Source: Ignelater luminosus
Lineage: Eukaryota; Arthropoda; Insecta; Coleoptera; Elateridae
Direction of reading: 5' to 3'
Length of the DNA: 64,000 bases
Assembly: GCA_011009095.1 (NCBI GenBank)
Contig: VTPC01003648.1
Span: forward strand, 25,195-89,194
The number at the start of each line of letters is the position of its first letter. Positions within the stretch are counted from its first letter, which is position 1. The notes beneath the pieces are model-generated. The model made no database searches and was not told the DNA's origin. It saw nothing but the letters and a program-made list of their open reading frames with translations. This document shows positions 1 through 14,100 of this stretch, in pieces. The position numbers were made by a program, and so were the translations under genes.

Positions 1-220
1 TTTTTAGGTGTACATTTACCCACGTTAAAACGAGCTCGGCTCGGAATAGCGTCTGGCCGACACAATTCCATGAAATTTGAACAACTGAAGTATAATAAAC
101 AATTTTTAAAAGAAAATAAATTGGAAATGCTTTCAATTCAAGATTTAATAAATGAAAATGACTAATTATATTTGCAAAAATATTAAGATGACGTAAAATT
201 ATAAAATGACTTTACAAGGT

Positions 221-575
221 GCTGTTCAATCTTTTTTGTTTTTGCACTCCCACCTTGACATTTATGGAGAGATATGTTTTTCCAACATATCTTTAGAACA
301 AAACATCCCATTGAGATACGACTTTTTTTGTCATGACTCAACATATGAACTGTGTGTGTGTGGAACTCTTTGATCATTTTTCTGTTAAGATATTACAGAA
401 AATCAAATTTCAACCACCTTTGATTTATTGTAGTTGGCTGTGGTCACGGTCTTTTGAAAAATATCTCTCTTTAATTGAATAACTTGAAGTATCACCTATA
501 AAAAAGCTTTTGACTGAACCCCAAAAATGGCCAACTTGATTTTGTTAAATTTCTAAAAGGAAAACTAAAAAAACT
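221..575. repeat. Unclassified dispersed repeat, copy 1 (in Vps13D intron 28)
   Basis: This stretch aligns by eye, in the same orientation, with 2811-3152. Shared blocks include TCCCATTGAGA, CAACATATC/CAGCATATC and AAAAATGGCCAACTTGATT, in the same order and spacing. It shows no coding capacity. The remainder of 1-796 is AT-rich intron in which I recognise nothing else. Confidence 0.55.
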
Positions 576-796
576 CAGATGTTTCTAAATAATTAAATTT
601 AGCGTGGTAAAATAGTGTTTACTATTAGCATTTGATGCCTTTAACACAAATCCTTTGAGCTCAGAAAAAAATACTTATTTGACCTAACCTAGAGAAGTTC
701 TTTAAGAAATAGACACATTTTGGTCAGATATTACCAATTTTTGTTGAGAAATCTCATTTCAAAATTTTGTTGTTGCACTGTGTAATCATTACATAC

Positions 797-2113
797 TTTG
801 AAAATTACTGCATTAGTATCCCATTGAGATACGTCCTCTACAACAACAATTTCTGAATCAGTAATATTTAATTTCAATTCGAATGGTACTATTGCATCTT
901 CCATTTCCTTTTCATTAGATGGTGACTTTTCAAATCTTGGACTAACAGGCGTTTTGCCAGAATCTTCCAAAATAAACTTTCTTGCAGCAGTCCACCAATC
1001 AAACACAGCCATTAACCTCATGTTATTTAACAGTATGGTAAATTTAGTACGATCTTGTCTTTTTCTACTATGAATTTCTGCTTGTACAACTTCATTGCGA
1101 GACACAAAATTAATAGGTTGCAAAATATTAGTAAAAACATTTGAACGTTTATTAGCAGGTGCGTTTTCAAATCGGGTATCCATTATCAAGATTTCTTGAG
1201 ATACCAAATCTACATCCTGACTCAAGTTGCTAAATGATTCTACTGTAAGTCGTGATTTTATGAAATTAATACGTGCTAATGGAGATGTACCATGTTTAAT
1301 TTGAAGGCGAAGTATGACATTTAATAAATCAAATTTCAGGGATGAAAGGGTCCATACCTCTCTTGCTCCTGCCTGTATAAAAAAGAATATTTTCAAAATA
1401 AATTAAAAAAAGGCAATAGAACGACTATACCTCTGTTACTGTTGGTATAGTGTGAGGTACTGATGGTAAGATGTGTTCTGTATTTTCACCTAAATTGTAT
1501 GTTAGTAATCTTTTTATCAACTGATATTGATTTAAGTCAAGTGCAACATCTAAAGTTGATAACTCCCCATGCATACTCATATCAGCAACTGTAACCAGAT
1601 AGAATATATTATTAACAGTTAAATGTGTTTGTTAATATATAACGTACCGTTGTGATACAAATTATTGTTTAGATTACGCTCAATCTGTATTTTAAGATGA
1701 CACTTCTCAGTTAAAAGTGATGGTCCAGTTTTACTAATCTTGTAAGTACCAAATTTAAAACAATCTTCAAATGGAGATGAATCTTTTGAATAACCATAAT
1801 CTGCCTCTCTATTACCTGTGTATAGATCTACATTTTGTAAATCTACAGACATAACATCTAACAAACATTTTTTATCTGCAAAAGCATTACAGTTACTTTC
1901 TTCTAAATAAAATAAGATTTAATAGAAACCTGTTGCAGATGGATTGACTATGCTGATTGTACCTAAATCTCCTGAGAATTTAAACTGATTTGTAAGGCTT
2001 AACTGTCCTAAATCAGCAATTAATACATCTGAGCTTCTAGAACTAACAGGCAATAATATAACTGGGGCACCAGCTTGAAGAATAATTGATAGTTTCTTCT
2101 GATCATAATTTAT
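797..2113 (-). other. Vps13D: Vps13D exons 25-28, last coding part inside the window
   Basis: Exons: 1930-2113, 1648-1875, 1431-1588 and 797-1372. They give about residues 2000-2381 and include [27 protein letters not shown] and the VPS13D-like [17 protein letters not shown]. Exon 28 is unusually long (576 nt). The open frame runs on to a stop at 731, but the VPS13D-like sequence ends at 797 exactly before a GTATGT donor, so I take the tail 731-796 as intron. Confidence 0.82.
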
Positions 2114-5100
2114 CTAAAATTAAGAGATTTATTAATGAAGCATAAATTGCAATGATAACAGAAAGAGAATCATTATAGCTAGCTGTATTATTTAATTTAG
2201 ACAATGAGTTAATAGAAACGCATTATGGCGCCCAACGTGGGGCATCTGAAGAAATACTATACACCTTGTGTTAAATTTAACATCAATATTTATAATCAGG
2301 CTTTGGTGGACCGTCCGCCAAAGTCAGAAAGTAATGACAAAAAATCTTTCTCCCGGTAAACAAGGCAGAACGAGAAGTTTAAAGTCCGAAAAAACGAATG
2401 ATTTTTAAAATTCAAATCATTATATATCTCGAGAACCAGTGGACGGATTTTCATTATATTTGAGTATGTTGGCCCAGTAGTGACTGTAGATTTCCAGAAT
2501 TACCACGAGCGACGGTGGTGCTCCCTAGTGGCGAAAACGGTAAAAATCTTCTGTAACCAGATGCGCAACATTAAAGAATTGGGAGTAGAAACGCTATCTT
2601 TAGGGAACACCAGCCTATCTACTTATGCACTCTTCATCAAATTTTGATCCATAGACATTCATCAATAGAAAATCCAATCGGGTTTTTGAAAGATATTGAA
2701 ATGAGACTAAAGGTTATCTACAGAACCAGAAAAATGAGTTTCTTATTTTTCTACATCTCGTCACTGGAAAATGAGCAAAAACCAACTTGAAAAATTCTTT
2801 TCAAAATAGTCTGCTCTTCTTTTGTTTTTTCCTTCCTCCCCAGCATTTAAGAAAAAGTGTCTTTTTCCAGCATATCTCCAGAACGAACCGTCCCATTGAG
2901 AAGAAACGGATAAATAACTGAACATATGAGCCAGATTCGGATGATATTCGATTGTCTTTTCTTCAATGTATTTTGGAAAATCGAATTTTGACTGCCTTTG
3001 AACCGTCGTAATTGTCTATGATCGCGGTCTTTTTGCAAAATTCCTTTCTTTCATCAGATGCATTAAAGTACTACCTACAAAAAAAGCTCCCATGACTGCA
3101 TCGCAAAAATGGCCAACTTGATTGTCAAATTTAAAAAAAAAAGCAGGAAAACTTTGATCGTTTTAAAATTCCCGAAGATGCAGTGTAAAAATGATTTCTG
3201 GTGGTAAACTTTGATACTACGTACACGAATCCGAAGAAAGAATTTCGAAAATCGACCGGTAAATGTTCCGTATCCATTGGTTACCACCGGATCTGATAGC
3301 TCGTTGCTTGATTGTTTATTGGAGATTAATGACAAATCGCACATGGAGGGATTTGTTTTGATGTATAGAATCTAAAAATGCCAGTAGTGGATGAACAGGG
3401 TGTATCAAAAAATTCCTCCATTTTGAATCTTTTGAACAAAAGACGGTGCAAGCCACTGACGCCCTATCCATTATAGGTAAGTCAAAGATACATAAATGAA
3501 GCATCTTTGCTTGAATACTTTATCCCAAACTGTTTCCTCTGGATGAACGAAAATGTGTTGAAAAAAGTGTTGAAAGAAGAACATTTAAATATTGTTCTGT
3601 TTTACGTGTATCATCCAATAAATAAGAATGTTATCATTGAGCATATACATGCTTGAAATTTGTTGAAATTTAGATTTAAAATTCTTGAAATGGAACAAGG
3701 ATGGAGATATGGAGGAACAGAGGATAAGACAGAGATAACTCAAACTTTTTGCATTTTCTTTTTTGTTTGTTTTGATGTAGATGGTGAATTGTAGGTTATG
3801 CTAACTTTAACATTGAGAAATCTTAATGGTGATTAACCTTTGAAGAGAAACCGATGATGAACGTTAGTGGGAAATAACCTTTTTTAAAAACAAATTTCTT
3901 GTTTTAAAAAGAGCAATGTTAAATTTAACAAACAGAAACAAAACGAATTTCTTCAATGAATGAGGTCAGGCAGGCACTGACCAAAATCTTGTTGCCAAAG
4001 CCATAGGTCCACAAACTTTTGTTGATTTAAATTGAACATGGGATACACGCACAATGTATGGAAACCAGGCGGCCAAAGACGTGTCGTGGTACTTAATTAT
4101 ACTAAAGACATAAAATACCTACTATTGTTGTTTGCCTTCGAACTTCACCTGGTATCACTTAAATATTGTACTCTGAATTATAAAACTTTTGGTTGAGGCG
4201 TTACATTAATTTCGCCATAGGAAGAGAGAAACAGCAAGTTAAAGTCTCGATTTTAACGCCTTTTTTAAATGAAAAATCACTATAACTCAAGAACACGTTA
4301 GCTGAGTTCAACTGAACACCTAAGACCTGCTGCGAACTTGAATGTGATGCTGACAAAGACATGGAAAGTTGAGTTCCTTTGTCTGCATTTGACGCACCAA
4401 ACCGATTTTTTCACTTCCTGCAGTTCGGCCGATAGAAGACACAACAGGTAGAACCTTGAGCAATTCCTAGCTCAGAAACTGTAATAACAAGTAAGCACAA
4501 TAACACGATAGGTAAGAAAGTCTGGCTCTAAATGAAGAAACCCCCAACTCGCCTGAGTGCCGCTCGAGGCAGTAACAAATATTGCAACCCCCACTAAAAC
4601 TGTCCGATGATCCAATCAACAAAATATTCAAGATCAGTGTTCCAAAAGTGCTTTTTTGCCCTCCAAAAACATCCAACTAAATTCGGTGTACCTCGCCGTT
4701 TTTTTGTGAACGAGCCAAAATCCGTTTTAAAGAATCATAACTACAAAATCAAAGGTCAGATCAAGCTGGAATTCTATTTAGATCCCGTGTACTTGTCTGA
4801 GCAATATTTCAATTGAACGATTCTTTTAGATTGGTAGCTCATATACAAAGTATTTTATCTCACTCATAATTTACCTTCTGACTACTTGCAGCTGCCCTAA
4901 TTCCTTCCATAACAGCTTGCAACTGTGTAAAATGATGGAAGAATGCCTGGATTTCAACGACAAATCTTTTAGTGTGAACATAAAATACGGAAGACATTTC
5001 TAATTTTAGCTGGGCATCATAATCTGGAACTTCATTTGGTGCATACCTAAAATGAATAATTAATTGAATTTACAAAATTTACTAAAGTCTTCATTCTAAC

Positions 5101-8100
5101 CTTATATATTCAAAATGTAAAGCTTGTTTACCAGATGTTAAAAATCTTTCTTTGTAAAGTTGTCCTTGTAAAGTCAAATCTAATAAAGACATGGAACCTA
5201 AACGTCCTTCAACTTCTTTGTGCAAATTGTTTGATTTAATAGAAATATCAACTAAAGAAACATTTGCTTTTGCAATGTCATGATCTGATCTTACTAACGT
5301 CATAGTTAATGAGTGTACACTAATGTTCGTTTCAGTATTTTCTGATATACTTTTGTCTGAAATTATTTATAGAAACAATAAAACTATTATTTAAAAAAAA
5401 AGAATACACACTTCTGTTACTTTCTTCCAAGGAAACAGTGGGAGCAACTAGATCAGAAACTTGTGTTGGTGTTATCTCTGAAGGTACAGCACTAAAGAAA
5501 TCTATTACAACTACCCACGATTCAACACTTATCACCAAATCAAGACAGTTGAAATCTACAGATGTTGATCTTTGTACCTAAATTGATTTGTTTATTTTAA
5601 TATGGATATTCAAAAGACATGCAGAATAAAACTAACCGAGTTATAATATGATTGGAAATTTGGTGCAGATGGATCAACCAATAAAGATGATATAAGGACT
5701 AAATTTTTCTGCATGCGATCTTTTGCACTGGGAGATGGTGGGGGCGTAGATGGACACACACGCTTGTGGTTTACTGTTGAAATGCTTGGTACATCTATTC
5801 CTAAAACACGTGCGGGTTCCAAATGATCAGGAAGAGATCCATGAGTATGATCAGAAGTGTGTCCTTGATTATGCATAGTGGGACAGGATCTTGATACGCA
5901 GTTAGAACTTATAGGAGGATCACCTGCTGATGAAGAAACAACCATAGCTCTTTTACGAGACTCTTCTGGTTGCAGTAAGTCTTCCATTATAACTGATCGG
6001 AGCGATACCTATAAATAGTAATTAGCATAAATTATAACATAAATCATTCTATTGTATATGTTTATTTTACCTGAATATTAGTTTCATAAGGATGAAAACG
6101 TTCATAATTAAAAACAAACTCCTGGAAAGATAGATCAACAAAACCTCTTTCACCAGTAGGGGAATCCCCCCTTAATTCAATAGTAAAAACTGGTAATTCA
6201 AACAGTACTGAAAGGTTATGTATTAAAAAGATTGTGATACAAAGTAAACATAAAAATTACCTTTGAGTGCAATATTTCTTTTTGAAGTAGGCTTTGACTT
6301 TGGTAAAGAAACAGCAGGAAAGAGTTTGGCACGAACATGAGGATCCATCTTCAAAGTTGTGACTCCTGTATCTTCTTCACTGATATCACCAAGACTTGAA
6401 CCAATTCTTGCGCTAACAGTTCTAGACCCTGTGTGAATATTAGACACTGTTGGTGCAGCTGTTAACCATTGAAATGTATCTAACAGTTGTTCATATTGTG
6501 AGCGAGTTAGAGATACTTTTAGGGCGGTTACTACACTTCCAGATACCTATGTACAAATAATTGTAGATTTAATTACATTATGATCATGCTAATGGTGACA
6601 AACTAACCTGAATATTTTCAGAATTTAATAAATCTGAACTTTCTGTAGTTCCTTTCACGCTATCATTATCGTCATCTAACAAATTTGATAAACTGTGATG
6701 TCTCGATTGTGGATTGCACACTATTTCTCTTTCAACAATTAATTGTAGCACTGTATCATGAAGAATTGGTTTCGCTAATGTTTCACAACAATATAAAGTT
6801 TCAGCCTTATTCATTCTGCAATAAAAAATGAAACTAAAGCACTTTTAAGCTGAATCAAAACCAGGCAATAATTTTTTTATATCACTTTACGATCATCTCA
6901 TTAATAATTTTGTATTCCAATGCTTCTATATACATAGTATACATAACTAACTTTTCTTTCTAAACTCAAGTATGGCAAGTAGAAACACTTACATGGGTCC
7001 TGGGACTCTTCTACTACTTGTATCCAATGAGTACAGATTCATATCTCTAACTTCTATGCTGTAATGTTCAAATCTAGATCCCATTCGTTCCCAGCTTTCA
7101 TTCTTTTGTTTATTATCATGATTACTAACCGTAGTTTTACCTAAATGCGCAACAAAAACTTGTGGGCTATTAGGTGCCCTTGGAAGAACAACTACAGGAC
7201 TGTCTAAGACAATATCTAACCTGAAAAATGCTCACATTATTAATAATCATTAAATTATAACCACAAAAATATTTTACTTCATTTCAATAATAAAATTGCC
7301 ATCATCAGTAGGACTATAAGGTGTCTGAGGAACAGTATCTTTAACAGATGAATAACCCGATTGTCCATCTATATGGTCAACATAGCTACTATGCCTGCTT
7401 CTTCGTCTAGGAGACATAATATCAGATAAAGATAATGCACTTCCATATAATGAAGCAGAAAGTGGTGAGTTCATATAGAGTGACTGTGCAAGAGCTTCAG
7501 CTCTGCACATAAAAATCATTTTTAAGTATAATTGAATCATATCATATTATAATTAGTTAATCATACCTAGCGTGGACAAGTCCTAAAGCCATATCTGTTG
7601 CTGCAGAACGAATTGAACGTGCCAAATTAGCAAGATAATGCTTGAATTCTGTAGCACAAGACTGTATCTCTATCAAAAACTGTGGTGAATGTGTATACCA
7701 CACTGAAGCCATTCTAATAATTACAACAGCCGCATCTGTACATATAAAACAATAAATAAATAAACAAGAGACGAATTAACAATCTAAATCACCATTAGCT
7801 GATGCATTCTGTAATTTTCTATCAACTTTAAAGCTGAAAGCTCGCCTTTCTTCTTCACATATATTTTGTGACATCACATATAAGGGATGCGGAGCTTCTA
7901 GAACTGGATCACGACCAACACTAATAATCCTTTGATGCAAGTGACCCTCAGGTGTAAGATCTAGCACTTGAAGACCACCAAGGGAACCCTCCACGGTAAC
8001 ATTTTCATCTAAATTTTAGATACAAAATTAAATATTCTACAAGCTGCAACAGTAATAATCTTACCAACTGTAGCACGAATCTTAGCTTCACTCATAGTAG

Positions 8101-11100
8101 CTGTGGCAATTTTCTTACCAATAACACAATCATCTTTTAAAACACCTCTTAATAACAATACATTCAATCTGTGAAAATCAAAAGTTAACTCAGTACGGCA
8201 CATTTTAGGTGTGGGTAATTCATTTTCAAGTTCTGTGGGTTCATTCAAAGGTGCACTCAGTTCTACAGCAGGAGCTGCAATATATGTAGGTTGCTTTTGA
8301 CGTTTCAATTCAGGGAAAACTCGTTGTGCAAAACCAATCAATTCTACTATTGTTTCTTGGTTTGCTACAAACAGTTTATAATAAACAATTGTATATATTA
8401 AGGCTTCAAATAAAATATTCACCTATAATATCCAAATTATTAAACTGGATATTGGCGATATGTATTGGTTCAACTCCATTTACAAGAATTACCTCAATAG
8501 TTATAAGAGCTTCAGCATCTAGGATTGGAGCTCTTACAACGCCTAGCTGAAATGAATGGCCAGGAGTAGGTGAATTTGAAAGAATATTTAATGCTTGCGT
8601 AAGAGCAACAGGAGATGTAGCATTTACTTGGGTGATGCTTGGATCCGGACTTCCAGGTGAAGTTGGTGATGTTGGTTCACTATCACGTAAGCTGCCTGAT
8701 ATTGAATCCATGCTGTAATAATAATAATAATCATTTACAGAAACAAAATTAAAAAAAGAAATAAAACTTACCCAACATGTTTATGGCTTGCCACAAGAAG
8801 TTCAAAGTCAGGTCCAAATGTTTGCAAGGCATCCACCAGCAATAAGCTGTGTACCGATAGGGTGATACTAACATCGACAGGTCGTTTGCTAAATGAAGCT
8901 TTTACACCTGATACTTGTAATTCTGCAATACTTCTACCTCGACTCTGAACTTCCAAAGAAAGCTGGTCTACTGTAAACTGAAATATTAACAGTCTAGATA
9001 ATTCCATGCTTGTATCTAAGCTGATAGATTCATCATCTTCTGGCAGAAAAGTAGTAGAAGTATCTGCAATATCACTATCTGGTGTAGCAAATGGTGAAGG
9101 TAACCCAGTAACTCTTATGACTTCTATTAAATGACGTGCAGCTGCTATTTTTTGTTCATTGATATGTGCTACAAGTTTTGGCAAATTAGCACTAACTGTC
9201 AGACTAGGATAAAGTGGATCACATGTATGCACAACTCTATGTTCAATTTGGAGAGATATATTAAAACGATCCAACACATGCAGCGTAGAAGAACCTCTAT
9301 TATGGGCATATCTCCAATTATCTTTTGCTTTGCCTATTAGAATTTGTAAATCTGTCAATTCAACACAATATCTATCATATAATTTGCGATGTAGATTTTG
9401 TTCATTTAAAGTGTCCATATTTTCATTTATATTTGCAGGAACTGCATATGAATATGATGTTTCAGAATTGCTTGCTTCACTACCAGGAGGTGTTGAGCAA
9501 GGGGTCATAAATGTATCTGTAAAAAGAATGATTAGCAATGTACATATCTACACTAAAGAACATATTTGGATAATTCACAATACATTTTTGTAAAGTTGAA
9601 CATGAGCTACTTCTTTGTGTTCAATTGTATTAATAAATGAGTGCAACTTTTTAGTTCATGTCACATGCTTAGACATTTTTTTATTGACTACACTTGGATC
9701 AATTGACTCAATGAGTTTAGAAAGGCACGAACAAGGAATATCACCTAAGTGTTCCTCTCCAATTTTGATGATTTTCACGTATGTTTCAAAGCATTGAAAT
9801 CTCAGAAACACAATCTTTTTTGGCTGCTAAAAAACCGTTTTAGGAGTTGATAACAATCCCCAAAGTTGGGTGCATCAGGCAGTAATTTTGCAGTTTCACA
9901 TAGAAGCATTTGTCCGATTTGAATGAAAATTTTTAATGTTTTATTGACAGAAATACAAAAGAACTTATAGAATTAAATTCATAAATAAAAATAAACAATA
10001 AATACATAGATATTTTTTTTAACATTGTTTTGCCCATCTATGGGCGTGATAGAACTTAGTTAGCCTCCAATCCTTTGTCTTCCTTCTCTCCCAAAACCTC
10101 TTCATCCTCTCGCTGTGGGTTTTCCTCTGCTCCTGTGTCCAGGCTGCACCAGGCCTGATTGTTTAAACATCCATAAAGTGGTGGTTGTCAATCAGTTGCC
10201 TGAATTTATTTCTGTTCTGTATGGTGTCATCATTGATGCTGATTTCCTGAAGGTCTATATCAATTTCTATAAGCCAGTTGTTTTTTACTTTCATGGAGAG
10301 GGCAAGGTTAAGGATTCATTTGGTGAGCCTGCAGTTGTCTATTCACAGGGTATACCCATAGAATTTTTAATCACCTTTTCTAAAAGTGTCTGTTATTCTT
10401 TCAGACTGGACCAAAAATTTTCCTAAGGATTTTTCTTTCTTGTTTTTCTATGTTCTTAATAAGTGTTTTGCTTTCCCCCATGATTAAAGTCTCTGATGCA
10501 TATAGCACTTCTGGTTTGACCACTGTGTTGTAATACCTTAAGTTTTGCATTATAGGATATTGATTTTTTGTTGGATCTGTTCCACATGAATCTAAAGGCC
10601 TTTTGTAACTTAGAGTCTTTACATTTGTTTTGCAATTTAATACTGAGGGCTAAATGATCTATCCTAGATATTTGAATTTAGGTACTTGAGCTATGTTTCT
10701 GAACTTTGTTGTCATAAGTTACCTATCAAGGTGAAGAGGGGACTCTTCCATGTATTGAGTTCTTGCATACGAGATTTGTAGCTCAGTTTTGGCTGCAATT
10801 TCATGCAGCGTGGGCCGCTTCCCTTCTGTTATCAGAGAGAATTGCTAAGTCATCTGCGAAGGCTAAACAATGTAGGTGAATTTTGTAGTTGCAAAGTTTG
10901 CCCAAGGTTATTCCTTTTATTTCTTTCTCCCAGATCCTAATTACTTTTTCTAATACAAGGTTAAATAGTATAGGTGAGAGTCCGTCTCCTTGTTGAACTC
11001 CTGTTTTTATATGAAAAAGTTCAGATATTTCGCCCAGGAATTTGACTTTTGATATGGTGTTGGTTAATGTTTGCTTGATTAGTTCTCTTGTTTTTCTATC

Positions 11101-14100
11101 AATTTTAAATTCTAATACACTGAAAAGTGTTTCTCTGTCTATTGAATCATTTGCTTTTTTGAAGTCCACAAAGGTGACCACCATTTACCTGCACACAATC
11201 TACCTTTTCTGAATCCTGTCTGATATTCATTGATTAGGTGGTCTCTTTGTTCTTGAATCCTCCTAAGTAAAATTTTGGAGAGAATTTTGTAAGCAACTCT
11301 GCTAGGAGAGAAATCTCTCTGTAATTGTTAATATCTGTTTTATTCCCTTTCTTGTGCAGTGGGTGGATTAAAGCACACTTCCAGTCTTCAGGCATTTTTT
11401 CAGCAATCCAGATATCGATTAAAATTTCCTGAATTTTCTGGGTGAAGTTTGCCCCACCTATTTTTATCATTTCGACAATTATACCATTTTCCCATGGGAT
11501 TTTGTTATTTTTAAGTTCACCTATTGTTTTTCCAATTTTCTCTAATGAGGGGGGTGCAGAATAGGGTTTTTCAAAATTGAGTTGATGTTTGGCAGGGTTC
11601 ACAGTTTAAAAGGTCCTTAAAGTAGTTCATTAAAAGTTTACAGTTTTCTTTATTATTGGTTCCCAGAGTCCCATCCGGATGTTTGAAACAAAGACTAGGA
11701 GCCTGATAGTTTGACAACTCTTCTCTAAATGTCCTGTAGAAATCTCTGGTATTATTTTGCTTGAAATCTTGTTTGATTTTGGCAAGCCTGTTCTAATCAT
11801 AGTGGCATTTTTCAGATCTAATGATCTTTGAGGTTTGTTTCTGTATGTAGATATTTATTATATTGAGGAATTTCCGTTTGGCGCAGTTTAGGTCTCTGAA
11901 ATTGTAAAAAGTTACTAATTTGTAATGCACGGTTTAACATATCATTAACATTTGGAATACCCTGTAGGTATAAGAGAACAGTTTTTATGACTTGTTTAGC
12001 CTCGGAAAAACTTGGTATAAAGGTCTCTTGTTCTACAACACTCTCACTCTCGAGTTCATCCCTGGATCCCTCATTAATCTTCTGGCAAATCTCATTAGCA
12101 ATATCCATAGCTAAAAGTACTTCTAATGTTATTAGAGAATCTATGTAATTATCCACATCTGAGAAACCGGCTACTGTATTTTCAGTCACCACATACTAAG
12201 TGGAACATCGTCTTCTTGACTTTGATTCCTGTTGTGCCATAACCACTCCGTTACAGGAAGGTCATCTTCTTCATTGAAACCGTTTTCATTTATGCATAAA
12301 CCAGAGTGTTGGTAACAGTTGTTGATTGTTTGTTGTGTTACCATATTCCAAGACTGAGCCAGCATTTGAATTGCATCTAATAAAGATACAACTAATTCAT
12401 TACCATTATCTGCTGCGTCTAACAATTTTAACATAAATGTTTCTGGTAGTGACTTTTAAAGCAACAAATGATGCTCTGATCCATTTCCCCATCAAGTTCA
12501 AAAATCTCCAATTTGGGGAAAAACCTTTATACTTGGTAACACTGCAGTACCCACAGCTTATCTTCAATTTTCATATTGTACCTCCTCATAGAGCCCTGCA
12601 CGGGCCGAAATTTCCAGAGCCAATGGCCTAAATGGTCCTACAGACCTGAGTAGCTTGAAGGGCCAAGAAGTTCAAAAGGCGATTAGAAAACCTGGCCTGT
12701 GCAGGCCTCTACCACCTCGGCCAAAACTTTCTAATTAGTTACATATTTCATCAATAATACAAACACTCAAGATGTAAAGTACAGTAACTATAGGTTTGCA
12801 ATTTTTTCTGTTTTGATAAGATACTCTATTTTAGTAGGTTATAAAAATAGTCAAAATCTGTCTCCCACTGTTTATAAACATAAACATCTAAGTATTCATA
12901 TATTAACTTATTTGATATAAAAATCAAAGTTAACTATTAATAAATTGATTATAAACTAGGTATAACTGTGAGATCAATATAGTATTATTCAACAATACAT
13001 ACAAGGTGCTAATAAATAACATCGACAAATCATAGAGCCTATGGTCAATTCGTCTTACAAGGCTGGATCAAAAAATTTCCGGAATGAAAGCGAAAACAAA
13101 TTAAATTCAACATAAGATATATTATTTTTCTACACAATCACTCTGTAATTCAACACACTTGGAGCAAGGCATCTTCAACTTCAATCCCTTCAAGGAAATG
13201 ATTTTATTCGACGATTGTCTACTAATACTATATTATGGATTCTGTCAATGATTTCTGGAGTAGTTGCAGATTTCGGGCACCCTGAATGAGGTTCATCAAT
13301 TGTGTGGGTACCTCCATGTTTGAATTCAGACATCCAAAAACTTACAGTGGAAAACGATGATGAAGAGTCGCCAAAAACAAAATCCAATCTGGTTTTAACT
13401 TCTGTTAACTTTTGCCCTCCAAATAAAAAAAATAAATGACAGCTCTAATTTCATTTTTCTCCATAATTGAAAAATCACAAAATACAAGTGCATCAACGGT
13501 TATCAAAAGTGAACTAAATGACAGATCAATTTGATTTTTTCTTCTATGAACAATACATAATTGAAATACCAGCCTACTTGATGATGGAAAATAAATTGAA
13601 TTACGACCGCCATCTATAGGAGATTCCGAAAACTTTGTAACAAAGTTACTTTAATTCTCCAGGACTTGGTTCCGTTATTATTATTATTATTTTAATTTGT
13701 TTATTTGTTAGTTTTACGTTTCTGATTATTGTACATGCACACCGGCTGGTCTGATAAGCATGTGGCATCCTTTATCGACACCGCTGCATTAAAGTTATTT
13801 TATATTTTATGCATTACGTATAACTTAGTAAGAGGTAATTTGCTAAGTTATGTAATGCTGCCCGCTGATAATACTGTAAGGTTTAGTTTAAAGAAAACTG
13901 TATTCCAATTCTGTACTACTTATAAAATGTATTTCTCACCATATCCAATATCTCAATATAAAACCGCCATTAAAATTAATTGTAAATAAGTTAGAATACT
14001 ATTTTTGTTTTATTAGTGGGGTTTGCTTTATTCCCGGTGACGTCAGTGTCGGTAAAACCGGTCCATCGTCACTGGATAACTCTGTTCACCGTCCTATTCC

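Noticed and set aside
731..796. C-terminal tail and stop codon ending Vps13D at 731
   Set aside because: The family sequence stops at a GTATGT donor at 796, and VPS13D should be about twice as long; the stop is intronic.
4607..4816. 69-codon plus-strand frame in Vps13D intron 24
   Set aside because: No recognisable domain and surrounded by decayed repeats.
10115..10426. 103-codon plus-strand frame
   Set aside because: Lies antisense in the LINE 3' coding part and has no similarity of its own.
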